Assembly (NCBI GenBank): GCA_038237645.1
Contig: JBBRYN010000104.1
Coordinates: 1-7,504 of the forward strand
DNA: 7,504 nt
Direction of reading: 5' to 3'
Origin: QHCA01 sp038237645
GTDB lineage: Bacteria > Actinomycetota > Actinomycetes > Mycobacteriales > QHCA01
The notes beneath the pieces are model-generated. The model did not search any database. It had not been told where the DNA came from and saw only the letters and a list, made by a program, of their open reading frames with translations. Both the position numbers and the translations under genes were made by a program. Shown here piece by piece: positions 1 to 6,985 of this stretch; within the stretch, counting starts at the first letter, position 1, and every line of letters begins with the position of its first letter.

Positions 1-178
1 CCTGCTGGACGTTGACGTTGTCGGTGTCCGACGGTGCGATCTTGTTGTGGCTCACGTTCGGGTGCGACGGCGTGCTTGCGCTGCTGGCTGCCGCGCTGGC
101 GCCTACGCCGGCCATGGCGAGTAGCGCGAGCGCGCCGCCGGTTAGCGCGCGGCGCCCGTTCGGAATGCGGATCTTCAT
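1..178 (-). CDS. Small exported protein of unknown function, N-terminal part (runs off the left edge)
   Basis: I do not recognise this protein; only its first 59 codons are in the window. The start ATG at 178-176 is preceded at 5 nt by a strong GGAGG (188-184). The N-terminus looks like a Sec signal peptide: a basic stretch (MKIRIPNGRRAL), a hydrophobic core of about 15 residues (GGALALLAMAGVGASA), and a small-residue cleavage region near Ala-Ala-Ala-Ser at residues 29-32. What follows is polar and Asn/Ser/Asp-rich (SHNKIAPSDTDNVNVQQ), typical of a low-complexity mature start. No lipobox cysteine is visible in this part. It lies 60 nt downstream of the histidine kinase gene on the same strand, so it may be the third gene of the two-component operon or have its own promoter in the gap. 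Export is well supported. Any role as a regulated output or signalling partner of the kinase is inference from position. Confidence 0.75.
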   Translation of the reverse strand, partial: MKIRIPNGRRALTGGALALLAMAGVGASAAASSASTPSHPNVSHNKIAPSDTDNVNVQQ

Positions 179-183
179 GCGTA

Positions 184-188
184 CCTCC
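184..188 (-). promoter_or_regulatory. Ribosome binding site of the exported protein
   Basis: GGAGG lies 5 nt before the ATG at 178. It fixes the start of a gene that is cut by the window edge, and it is much stronger than the site before the kinase gene upstream. This fits higher expression of the exported protein than of the sensor. Confidence 0.75.
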
Positions 189-238
189 GTGGTCACGTTG
201 GATCGTGCTGACACCTCTAGGGTGCGTGGCGGTTCATG

Positions 239-1672
239 TCAGGGTGATGTGTCTGCGATGAGGCTGGCCGCGGCCTCGCCGGCCGGCCTGACCGGCCATC
301 GGATCGCGACCCGGGCGCCACCTGCGGGAACGTTGGCTGCGACGGCGGTGCCGTGGTGGGTTGCCATGACGGCTCGTACGATCGCCAGCCCGAGGCCGTT
401 GCCGTGCGAATCGTCGGCCGCGCCGACCAACTTCCGGTTTCGGGAAGGGTCGGTGCGGGTGAATCGTTCGAAGGCCACCGGTATGAATTCCGGTGTGAAG
501 CCGGGGCCTTGGTCGGTGACGGTGAGATGTGCGCACTCGCCATCCAACTGGTGGGTGAGGGTCACTGTCGCTGTGGGTGGTGAGTGCCGCACCGCGTTGG
601 TGAGTAGGTTGTCGATCGCTTGCCGGATCCGATCCGGGTCACCGACGGCGTGCAGTGTCCGTGGTCCGGACGAGGTGATCTGGACCTGCTTTGCGGCTGC
701 GCTGCTGGCCGCGGCTTGGATCGCGGTGTGCGCCAGTTCAGCCAGGTCGAATCCCCGGACGCGCAGCCCGGGCGATTCGGTGCCGTGGCCTAGGACGAGT
801 AGGTCCTCGGCGAGTCGAACGAGGCGATCTGTTTCCTCGGCGGCGACATCGATGGTGGCCGCGAGCTCGGCCCGGCTGCGGCCCGGGCGACGGGCGAGTT
901 CGAGTTCGCCCTGCAGGACGGCCAGTGGTGTGCGCAGTTCGTGACCGGCGTCGGCGACGAAGGCCCGCTCGCGGGTGACTGCGGCGTGTAACCGGCTGAG
1001 CAGGCCGTTGAGGGTCTCGGCAAGCCGGGCAATCTCGTCGCGGGTACGCGGGACCGCCACCCCGCTGCCAGCGTCATGTTCTTGCAGCGCGGCGGCTTGG
1101 ACGCGCATCCGTTCGACCGGATGCAGCGCGGCACGGGTGAGCAGCCATGAGCCCGGCCCGACGAGGAGCAAGGCGATCGCGCCGAGGATAACCAGTTGCC
1201 AGGTCGATCGCGCGACGGCGGCGTCGATCGTGTCCCGGCTGGTGAGCACGACTACGAGGACCCCGGCTTGGTCGGTGGGGGCAGCGAACAGACGCATTGC
1301 CCCCGGCCCGTTCTCACCCGCAGCGTTCAGTGTCACCGTGGAGTTCGTGACGATGGCGCCCTTGGCGGCCGCGGCGGCCTGGGCGGGGGTCAGGAGCGGT
1401 GTCGGAGGTAGCCCGTCGGAGGATTCCAGCACAGCGCCGCGCACCGTGAGTACCTGCGCGTAGCTGCCCAGCGACGGCGCCAGCCGAGTTTGGCCGTTGT
1501 CCTGAAAGTTGCCGAGCTGACTGATCAAGCTGTCGGCGTGGCTGCGCAGCGAGACGTCCAGGCTGTGCTCCAAGCCTGATCGCAGCCGGTCTATGAACAG
1601 CACCCCGCCGACACTGAGCAGCACCATGCTCGCCGCAGTGAACGCCAGCGCCAGTCGCAGCCGGATAGGCAT
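239..1672 (-). CDS. Two-component sensor histidine kinase (HAMP, HisKA, HATPase)
   Basis: This is a 477-residue membrane sensor kinase. It is expected to autophosphorylate on a histidine and pass the phosphate to the response regulator encoded just upstream. A first membrane segment lies at about residues 7-28 and a second at about 157-178; between them is a ~130-residue extracytoplasmic sensor region. A HAMP linker follows (about 179-231; HPVERM at 184-189). The H-box is HELRTPL with phospho-accepting His244. The ATP-binding domain shows the N-box (DNLLTNAVRH, 354-363), G1 box (DQGPGF, 387-392), F-box (FERF, 401-404) and G2 box (GNGLGLAI, 424-431), so it looks catalytically complete. The start ATG is 7 nt after the regulator's stop codon with no good Shine-Dalgarno, which suggests translational coupling. 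The sensor region matches no ligand-binding fold I can name, so the stimulus is unknown. The last ~15 residues, after the final strand, are an unstructured tail. Confidence 0.95.
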   Translation of the reverse strand: MPIRLRLALAFTAASMVLLSVGGVLFIDRLRSGLEHSLDVSLRSHADSLISQLGNFQDNGQTRLAPSLGSYAQVLTVRGAVLESSDGLPPTPLLTPAQAAAAAKGAIVTNSTVTLNAAGENGPGAMRLFAAPTDQAGVLVVVLTSRDTIDAAVARSTWQLVILGAIALLLVGPGSWLLTRAALHPVERMRVQAAALQEHDAGSGVAVPRTRDEIARLAETLNGLLSRLHAAVTRERAFVADAGHELRTPLAVLQGELELARRPGRSRAELAATIDVAAEETDRLVRLAEDLLVLGHGTESPGLRVRGFDLAELAHTAIQAAASSAAAKQVQITSSGPRTLHAVGDPDRIRQAIDNLLTNAVRHSPPTATVTLTHQLDGECAHLTVTDQGPGFTPEFIPVAFERFTRTDPSRNRKLVGAADDSHGNGLGLAIVRAVMATHHGTAVAANVPAGGARVAIRWPVRPAGEAAASLIADTSP

Positions 1673-1679
1673 CGCGAGA

Positions 1680-2384
1680 TCAGGCTAGCTGCGAACACTC
1701 GGCGTTAGGTCGTTGTTCGGTGCGCAGCCGGTACCCGGCGCCTCGCACCGTCTCCAGCTGCTCCACACCGAACGGCCGATCAATCTTGCGACGCAAATAG
1801 GCGACATACTGATCAACGACGTTGCTGCCTGCGTCATAGGCGAAGTCCCACACATGTTCTAGGATCACGGTGCGGGTGAGTACTTCGCCAACATGCCGCA
1901 CGAACAGTTCGAGCAGCGCGAACTCCTTAGCCGACAGCTCCAGGATCTGCTCACCGCGCCACGCGGCCCGCGCGGCCGGGTCCAGCCCCAGACTGCCGGC
2001 CGCCAAGACCGTCGGACGGGCAGGAGCACCGCGTCGCATCAGTGCCCGCAGCCGGGCCGACAGCTCGCTGAAGCTGAACGGCTTAGCCAGATAATCATCC
2101 GCGCCGCTATCCAGCCCGCGCACCCGATCGCCTATCCCGGTACGGGCGGTCAGCATGAGCACCGGCACCCACCGGCCCGCCTCACGCAGTCGGCGACAGA
2201 CCTCGAAGCCGTCGATCCCGGGCAACATCAGATCCAGCACAACCGCGTCGTAATCGATCTCGCTCGCCCGCCACACGGCCTCCACACCGTCCCCGGCAAT
2301 ATCAACGGAATAGCCGTCCTCGCCCAACCCCCGACGCAGCATGCTCGCCATCCGGATCTCATCCTCAACCACCAGCACCCGCAT
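1680..2384 (-). CDS. OmpR/PhoB-family response regulator
   Basis: This 234-residue DNA-binding regulator is the partner of the kinase that follows it. The receiver domain covers residues 1-116: acidic pocket Glu7-Asp8, phospho-accepting Asp51 in DLMLPG, the switch Thr79 in LTA, and Lys101 in KPF. A winged-helix DNA-binding domain covers about 128-222, with the recognition-helix region near 186-200 (NVVDQYVAYLRRKI) and the wing ending in RGAGYRL. The frame is open for 97 further codons upstream, but that stretch is unrelated to the family and low in complexity. The start is set at the ATG at 2384 because the family begins exactly there (MRVLVVEDE). No Shine-Dalgarno precedes this ATG; a TAnnnT element 6 nt upstream suggests a leaderless mRNA. 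Its target genes are unknown. Autoregulation of the operon and control of the downstream exported protein are reasonable guesses from gene order. Confidence 0.96.
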   Translation of the reverse strand: MRVLVVEDEIRMASMLRRGLGEDGYSVDIAGDGVEAVWRASEIDYDAVVLDLMLPGIDGFEVCRRLREAGRWVPVLMLTARTGIGDRVRGLDSGADDYLAKPFSFSELSARLRALMRRGAPARPTVLAAGSLGLDPAARAAWRGEQILELSAKEFALLELFVRHVGEVLTRTVILEHVWDFAYDAGSNVVDQYVAYLRRKIDRPFGVEQLETVRGAGYRLRTEQRPNAECSQLA

Positions 2385-2390
2385 AACCGA

Positions 2391-2396
2391 ACGGTA
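2391..2396 (-). promoter_or_regulatory. Probable -10 element giving a leaderless transcript for the response regulator
   Basis: On the minus strand TACCGT fits the actinobacterial -10 pattern TAnnnT. It ends 6 nt before the A of the regulator's ATG at 2384, so transcription would begin at or next to the start codon. That agrees with the absence of a ribosome binding site. A perfect TTGACA lies at 2425-2420, but with 23 nt to this -10 it is too far for a standard 17-19 nt spacer. It could belong to another start site or be a coincidence. Confidence 0.45.
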
Positions 2397-2474
2397 GGCA
2401 CGCCCACATGTGACCGCGATGTCAATAGGTGGCGAGGGGCGGGCGTCGTACGGGACCGAACAGCTCACCGCGAT

Positions 2475-2491
2475 GCGGCCCGGCGGGCCGC
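2475..2491. repeat. Short GC inverted repeat upstream of the regulator promoter
   Basis: GCGGCCC (2475-2481) and GGGCCGC (2485-2491) form a 7-bp stem around a 3-nt loop, about 90 nt upstream of the response regulator start. It could be a secondary terminator or a binding site. In DNA this GC-rich a 7-bp repeat is only modest evidence. Confidence 0.3.
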
Positions 2492-2615
2492 CCCGGCCAT
2501 GACGGCGTCCTCGGCACGATCCCCGCGGCCTGGTGGCACGTAGGGATGCCTGCGCCTGCCTCGTCCCGGCACAGCTCTCGCTGTCTTGTGCATCACCGCC
2601 GAATACCTGGCGGGT

Positions 2616-2642
2616 AGCCGGGGGCCGTTTCAGCCCCCGGCT
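2616..2642 (-). terminator. GC-rich hairpin, probable terminator of the glc operon
   Basis: Perfect 10-bp inverted repeat: AGCCGGGGGC at 2616-2625 pairs with GCCCCCGGCT at 2633-2642, with a 7-nt loop. It lies about 155 nt past the glcF stop and before the next operon's promoter. No U-tract follows on the minus strand, which is common for intrinsic terminators in high-GC actinobacteria. The hairpin would form in transcripts of either strand, but only minus-strand genes are present here. Confidence 0.6.
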
Positions 2643-2692
2643 CCCACGGATCCCGGCGTGACAGTCTCCTGGCACCGGGCTCTTGTCATCCT

Positions 2693-2788
2693 GATCACCA
2701 GAATGCGGCCACCCATGCCCAGTGGGCGCACAGCCTCGGTTGCTGGCCGGGTGATGCGTAGCAGCGGCCCGACATCCAGGTCGAAGTA
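2693..2788 (-). pseudogene. Possible short-chain dehydrogenase remnant after glcF
   Basis: The frame that continues after the glcF stop codon (open to a TGA at 2632-2630) encodes about 32 residues resembling the central part of a classical short-chain dehydrogenase/reductase. A stretch like FDLDVGPLLRITR fits the family's 'N-V-x-G-P-x-x-x-T-R' helix, and GGRILVI fits the 'GGRIVNIS' strand at the correct distance of about 12 residues. The family's usual Asn is Asp and one residue seems missing before the Gly. Neither the N-terminal nucleotide-binding motif nor the downstream YxxxK appears, and no start codon or ribosome site fits. If real, it is a small decayed fragment. The match is short and made by eye, so chance similarity is possible. 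Confidence 0.3.
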
Positions 2789-2797
2789 CGAAGCGTC

Positions 2798-4252
2798 TCA
2801 GAACCTGCCGGGCTCCTGGGTACGGGCGTCGTGGTCAGGCTGGGGCGCAGCCGCGTCGCCGCCGCGCGCTCGAATCGGGTTGATCCCTCGGATGGAGGCA
2901 TCGATCAACTCGATCGGATGGAACAACGGCACGTCGCCTTCGAGATAACGGCGGATCTGCAGGAGGCAACCCGCGTTCGACGTGGCGATCGCGTCGGGTT
3001 CGGTGCGCGCAATGTTGGTCACCTTCCGACGGCCGAGTTCCTCGGCGGCCACCGGCTGCACGAGGTTGTAGATGCCCGCCGACCCACAGCAGATCTCCGC
3101 CTCCCGGATGTCGGTGACCTCGAGTCCCGGAATGCTGCCGAGCACCTGCCGAGGCTGCAGGCGGACACCCTGGGCGTGCCCGAGGTGGCACGCGTCGTGG
3201 TAGGCGACGCGGGCCGGGATCGGATGGCGCGCAGCCACCGGCTCCAGGCCGGCGAGCACCTCAGAGACGTCGCGCACCTTCGCCGAGAACTGCCGCGCCT
3301 TGTCGGCGTAGGCCGGGTCGTCGCGCAGCAGGTGGCCGTAATCCTTCATCGTGGAGCCGCAGCCGGCGACGTTGACGACGATGTCGTCGACCCCGGCGTC
3401 CTGGAAGACGTCGATCAGCCGCCGAGCCCGCGCCAAGCCCTCTGGCTCCCTCCCGGCATGGATGCTGAGCGCACCGCAGCACCGTTGCCGGCGCGGGGCG
3501 ACGACCTCGCAGCCCTCCGCCGCGAGCACCCGGCCGGTCGCTGCGTTGACGTCGGCGAAGAACACCCGTTGGACGCAGCCGGTCAGCATGCCGACCCGGC
3601 GGCGCCTGGTGCCGAGCGCGGGTATCAATGCGGGGTGCCGCTCGACCGCGTTGCGCAGGCGCATGGGCGGTAGCAGGGATTCCATCGCGAGCAGCCGAGG
3701 TGGCAGCCGGTCGCGCAGGCCCAACCTGCCGACCAGCCGGCGGATGCCCGCCCGTTGGTAGAGGGTGCCGAACACCGCCGCGACGCGCAACCGGCTCGGG
3801 TACGGGAAGAGCGAGAAGATCGCCCGGCGGAAGGCCCGGTCGCGCCAGCCGCGGGCATAGTTGCGCTCGATCTGCGGCCGGACTGCCTCGATCAGCTCGT
3901 CGTACTTCACTCCGGACGGGCAGGCGGTGACGCAGGCCATGCAGCCCAGGCAGGCGTCGAAGTGCTGGACGTAGGTGTCGTCCATCGGTACGACACCCTC
4001 CTTGCCCAGCTTCATCAGGTAGATGCGGCCGCGCGGGGAGTCCATCTCCTCGCCCCACAGGGCGTACGTCGGGCAGGTCGGGAGGCAGAAGCCGCAGTGC
4101 ACGCAGTCGGAGATCCGCTCGTCGGACGGCGGGTGCATGAGGTCGAAGATGCCGGCGCTCTCCTCCGGACCCGGGCCGCCGGTATCCACGGTGACGCGCT
4201 GGTTCTCCTCGTGCCGACCGGCAGCCGACGATCCGGCAACAGTGTCAGTCAT
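2798..4252 (-). CDS. glcF: Glycolate dehydrogenase (glycolate oxidase) iron-sulfur subunit GlcF
   Basis: This 484-residue Fe-S subunit is expected to carry electrons from the FAD subunits toward the membrane quinone pool during glycolate oxidation to glyoxylate. Two ferredoxin-type clusters are visible: Cys50/53/56 with Cys60-Pro, and Cys101/104/107 with Cys111-Pro. Two CCG domains follow: Cys226, Cys258-Cys259-Gly and Cys298, then Cys355, Cys388-Cys389-Gly and Cys429. All expected cysteines are present. The start at 4252 has GAGG 7 nt upstream (4263-4260). It leaves ~40 weakly conserved residues before the first cluster, so a shorter start is conceivable. After the usual end near HPIELIDASIRG (445-456) there is an extra polar tail of ~28 residues. 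The gene lies 21 nt after glcE. Related CCG Fe-S proteins include LutA/LldE and GlpC, but the immediate glcD-glcE context supports GlcF. Confidence 0.93.
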   Translation of the reverse strand: MTDTVAGSSAAGRHEENQRVTVDTGGPGPEESAGIFDLMHPPSDERISDCVHCGFCLPTCPTYALWGEEMDSPRGRIYLMKLGKEGVVPMDDTYVQHFDACLGCMACVTACPSGVKYDELIEAVRPQIERNYARGWRDRAFRRAIFSLFPYPSRLRVAAVFGTLYQRAGIRRLVGRLGLRDRLPPRLLAMESLLPPMRLRNAVERHPALIPALGTRRRRVGMLTGCVQRVFFADVNAATGRVLAAEGCEVVAPRRQRCCGALSIHAGREPEGLARARRLIDVFQDAGVDDIVVNVAGCGSTMKDYGHLLRDDPAYADKARQFSAKVRDVSEVLAGLEPVAARHPIPARVAYHDACHLGHAQGVRLQPRQVLGSIPGLEVTDIREAEICCGSAGIYNLVQPVAAEELGRRKVTNIARTEPDAIATSNAGCLLQIRRYLEGDVPLFHPIELIDASIRGINPIRARGGDAAAPQPDHDARTQEPGRF

Positions 4253-4259
4253 CGGCGTT

Positions 4260-4263
4260 CCTC
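4260..4263 (-). promoter_or_regulatory. Ribosome binding site of glcF
   Basis: GAGG lies 7 nt before the ATG at 4252, within the 21-nt glcE-glcF gap. It supports this ATG over internal methionines such as Met39 as the start. Confidence 0.6.
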
Positions 4264-4273
4264 AGGCTCGTCG

Positions 4274-5467
4274 TCAGTACCAGGACCCGAAGCGCCCCGG
4301 CGCACATCGATCGTCCGGATCGAGCTGTCGCTTGATCCGGCGGAGCAGCTGCACTGCGGACGGTGGCGGACCGAGCGGATCGACGGCGGCGTCCACCTCC
4401 GCCGGCCGGTCGCGCAGCAGCACCGTGCCGCCCATCGAGACCACCCGCCGGCGCCAGTCGTCGAAAGCGGTCACCACATCCTCTGGATTCCCGGTGAAGC
4501 GGGCGATATGCAGGCCGAGCGCAAGGTGAGACGTCAGTGTCGCGTGCACACCGGCGGTGTCCGCCGCCTTGGCCAACTCCCGTTCAACGTCCGCGCTACG
4601 GCTGGGCAGCGTGCCGGCCGCTGCCACGGTGTCGGTGCCTGCGCCGGTCGCGGTGGCCACCTCGAGCCACAGCTTCTCCTCCTCGGCCGGCGCTAGCCGC
4701 TCCGGGCGCAAGCCGGACTCGGTGAGCAGGTCGTGCAGGCCGCCCAGCCGCGCCGTGACCCCGTCAGCGGATCCGTCCAGCCGGACGGCCAGCCGACCTC
4801 CCGACGGGTCCCCGCCGAGCCACTCGACGCAGGACGGCTCCAGCGGCGATGCCATCAGCGCGAGGGTCGCGGCAGTGGCCGCGCGCGCGTCAGCCGGCGC
4901 GAGCACGGTGGCGGAGGCCTCCGGGCGCGGGTGCAGGCGCAGCACCACTTCACCGACCAGCGCCAGGGTGCCCAACGAGCCGTACATCAGCCGGGACAGG
5001 TCGTAGCCGGCGACGTTCTTGATGACGTGCCCACCCGAGCGGGCGACGGTGCCGTCGGCCAGAACCAGCGTGACGCCGATGACCAGATCACGCATCGCGC
5101 CGTAGCGCAGCCGCCGCGGGCCGTAGTCGCCGCCAGCCAGGAGGCCACCGACCGTGGCACCGGCCGCTTCCGAGGGTGGGTCGATGGCCAGCCACTGCCC
5201 GGCCGCTGCGAGGGTCTCCTGCAGCCGGCGCAGCGGCATGCCGGCGCCCACGGCGGCAGTCATGTCACCGGCGTTGTGCTCGATCAGCCGGTCCAGGCCG
5301 GCGGTCTCCACGACCAGGTCCGGCGGCGCCGGGCGACCACCCCACTGGATGGCGGTCCCCCCACCGCGGAACAGCACCGGCCCAGTACTGTCGCGCAGCA
5401 GCTCTGCTGCGCTTGCCAGGGTCGACGGGCGGTGCACCCGCGCAGTCGCGGTTCCACCGGTCACCAT
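4274..5467 (-). CDS. glcE: Glycolate dehydrogenase FAD-binding subunit GlcE
   Basis: This 397-residue flavoprotein-like subunit is required with GlcD and GlcF for glycolate dehydrogenase. It has a PCMH-type FAD-binding domain: FRGGGT (33-38) for the pyrophosphate loop, a DPP motif (96-98), ATVGGLLAGGDYGPRRLRYG (104-123) and KNVAGYDLSRLMYGSLGTL (150-168). This last motif is very characteristic of GlcE. The C-terminus ends in the family-like DDRCAPGRFGSWY. It is shorter than GlcD and lacks GlcD's HAGDGN and GEHGVG motifs, as usual. Start choice: the ATG at 5467 has GGTGATC 5 nt upstream, resembling an extended Shine-Dalgarno. An in-frame GTG at 5485 would overlap the glcD stop by 4 nt (GTGA) and add 6 residues, which is also plausible. 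The open frame extends much further upstream, but only as the antisense-free alternative frame of glcD. Translation is probably coupled to glcD. Confidence 0.93.
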   Translation of the reverse strand: MVTGGTATARVHRPSTLASAAELLRDSTGPVLFRGGGTAIQWGGRPAPPDLVVETAGLDRLIEHNAGDMTAAVGAGMPLRRLQETLAAAGQWLAIDPPSEAAGATVGGLLAGGDYGPRRLRYGAMRDLVIGVTLVLADGTVARSGGHVIKNVAGYDLSRLMYGSLGTLALVGEVVLRLHPRPEASATVLAPADARAATAATLALMASPLEPSCVEWLGGDPSGGRLAVRLDGSADGVTARLGGLHDLLTESGLRPERLAPAEEEKLWLEVATATGAGTDTVAAAGTLPSRSADVERELAKAADTAGVHATLTSHLALGLHIARFTGNPEDVVTAFDDWRRRVVSMGGTVLLRDRPAEVDAAVDPLGPPPSAVQLLRRIKRQLDPDDRCAPGRFGSWY

Positions 5468-5481
5468 CGTCTGATCACCGG

Positions 5482-6978
5482 TCACATCCGCTCGATCAGC
5501 CCGGCGGCCTCGTCGGGGTGCGCGCGGTAGGGGCCGGGCCTCTCCCCGCACAGTCGCGGAGTCGGCAGCACCTTGCCCGGGTTGCAGATGTTGTCGGGGT
5601 CGAAGGCGGCGCGCACCCGCGCCATCACGGTCAGGTCGGCCTCGGAGAACATCTTGGGCATCGAGCACGCCTTGTCGCTGCCGACCCCGTGCTCGCCGGT
5701 GATGGACCCGCCGTGCTCCACACAAAGCACGACGATCGCCGTGGCGAGCTCCTCCGCGGCCTCGGACTGGCCGGGCACGCTGGCATCGTAGAGCACGAGC
5801 GGATGCAGGTTGCCGTCGCCGGCATGGAAGACGTTGGCGACTCGCAGCCCAGCCTCGTCGGCCAGCTCCGTGATCCGGGTGAGAACCGCGCCGAGTTTGG
5901 TACGCGGGATCACCCCGTCCTGCACGAAATAGTCGGGGCTGATCCGGCCCATCGCGGCGAAAGCGGCTTTGCGCCCTTTCCACACCAGCGCCCGCTCCGC
6001 CGGGTCGTTCGCGATCCGGATCTGGGTGGCACCGTTGTCCCGGCAGACCTGCTGCACCTGCTCGAAGCCCGCCTCGCACTCCGCGACCGGTCCGTCGAGC
6101 TCGACCACCAGGGCCGCCGGGGTGTCGAGCGAGTAGCCGGCGTGCACTGCCTTCTCGCAGGCCTCGATCGCCAGCGCGTCGAGCATCTCGACGGCGGCGG
6201 GCACGATTCCGGCGGCGACGAACCCGCTCACTGCGTTGCCGGCCTGCTCGGCGCTGGGGAAGTCGGCAACCAGCGTGCGCACCGCCTCGGGCGTGCGGAG
6301 CAGGCGCACGGTGATCTCGGTGACGATCCCGAGCGTCCCCTCCGAGCCGATGACCACGCCGCGCAGCTCTGGCCCGACCGCGTCAATGGAGTCACCGCCG
6401 AGCGTCACCACGCTGCCGTCGCTCGTCACCAGGGTCAGCGCGTGCACATGGTTGGTGGTGAAGCCGTACTTCACACAGTGCGCGCCGCCGGAGTTCTCCG
6501 CGACGTTGCCACCGATGGTGCACACCACCTGGCTCGACGGGTCGGGGGCGTAGTAGAGGTTGTGCTCGGCCACGGCCGCCGTGATCGAGGCGTTGGTCAC
6601 CCCCGGCTCTACGACCGCCCGCTGGTTGACGAGGTCGACCGACAGGATCTGGCGCATCCGGGCCAGCCCGATGACAATCCCGTCGGCGACCGGCAGCGCC
6701 CCGCCCGACAGCCCCGTCCCCGCCCCACGCGCGACGAAGGGGATGCGCTCCCGCGCGCACACCCGCACCACTGCCGCAACTTCCTCAGTGGACAGTGGCA
6801 GGACCACGAGCGCCGGCGTGACGCGGTAGCCGGTGAGGCCGTCGCACTCGTAGGTGCGCAGCTGGGCCGGCTCGCTGATCAGCCCGCCCGGGCCGAGCAG
6901 GCCGGCGATCTCCGCCCGGACCGCGTCGGCGACCCGGCCGGTCTCCCGCTCGGCTGTCAGTTCGGCGTACGTCGCCAT
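5482..6978 (-). CDS. glcD: Glycolate dehydrogenase FAD-linked catalytic subunit GlcD
   Basis: This 498-residue FAD-linked oxidase is expected to oxidise glycolate to glyoxylate at the inner face of the membrane, passing electrons to GlcF. The PCMH FAD domain covers about 55-232: RGAGTGLSGG (84-93), PDPSS (145-149), GGNVAENSGG (156-165) and GSEGTLGIVTE (211-221). The C-terminal FAD-oxidase domain has HAGDGNLHP (385-393), GEHGVG (428-433) and DPDNICNPGK (460-469). All landmark motifs and the usual ~500-residue length are present, so the gene looks intact. The ATG at 6978 has AGGG 5 nt upstream, overlapping the stop codon of the preceding chimeric frame (gap 7 nt), so translation is probably coupled to it. 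D-lactate dehydrogenases and other D-2-hydroxyacid dehydrogenases share these motifs. The glcE/glcF neighbours and the upstream glyoxylate genes make glycolate the best substrate. Confidence 0.95.
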   Translation of the reverse strand: MATYAELTAERETGRVADAVRAEIAGLLGPGGLISEPAQLRTYECDGLTGYRVTPALVVLPLSTEEVAAVVRVCARERIPFVARGAGTGLSGGALPVADGIVIGLARMRQILSVDLVNQRAVVEPGVTNASITAAVAEHNLYYAPDPSSQVVCTIGGNVAENSGGAHCVKYGFTTNHVHALTLVTSDGSVVTLGGDSIDAVGPELRGVVIGSEGTLGIVTEITVRLLRTPEAVRTLVADFPSAEQAGNAVSGFVAAGIVPAAVEMLDALAIEACEKAVHAGYSLDTPAALVVELDGPVAECEAGFEQVQQVCRDNGATQIRIANDPAERALVWKGRKAAFAAMGRISPDYFVQDGVIPRTKLGAVLTRITELADEAGLRVANVFHAGDGNLHPLVLYDASVPGQSEAAEELATAIVVLCVEHGGSITGEHGVGSDKACSMPKMFSEADLTVMARVRAAFDPDNICNPGKVLPTPRLCGERPGPYRAHPDEAAGLIERM

Positions 6979-6985
6979 GGCTGCC

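Larger units (their letters stand above)
2385..2797. other. Intergenic region between the glc operon and the two-component operon
   Basis: These 413 nt contain no complete gene. From the glc side they hold a short reading frame resembling a short-chain dehydrogenase fragment, a 10-bp GC-rich hairpin (2616-2642), a 7-bp hairpin with a 3-nt loop (arms 2475-2481 and 2485-2491), and the putative promoter of the response regulator. The open frame reading into the regulator from 2675 is Arg/Gly/Pro-rich with no recognisable family and is judged non-coding. Confidence 0.6.

Noticed and set aside
12..944. A 310-codon plus-strand open frame across the end of the kinase gene
   Set aside because: It is antisense to a fully recognisable histidine kinase, is Ser/Arg/Ala-rich without motifs, and is best explained by codon bias of the opposite strand.
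2405..2412. CACATGTG palindrome as a specific operator
   Set aside because: Eight base pairs is too short to claim an operator without a second copy or known regulator; OmpR-type regulators usually bind direct repeats.
2596..2613. CCGCC/GGCGG inverted repeat beside the large hairpin
   Set aside because: A 5-bp stem with an 8-nt loop is expected by chance in this base composition.
2385..2675. A 97-codon N-terminal extension of the response regulator
   Set aside because: The family starts exactly at MRVLVVEDE (2384). The extension is Arg/Gly/Pro-rich, contains the 7-bp hairpin and probable promoter, and has no homology that I can recognise.
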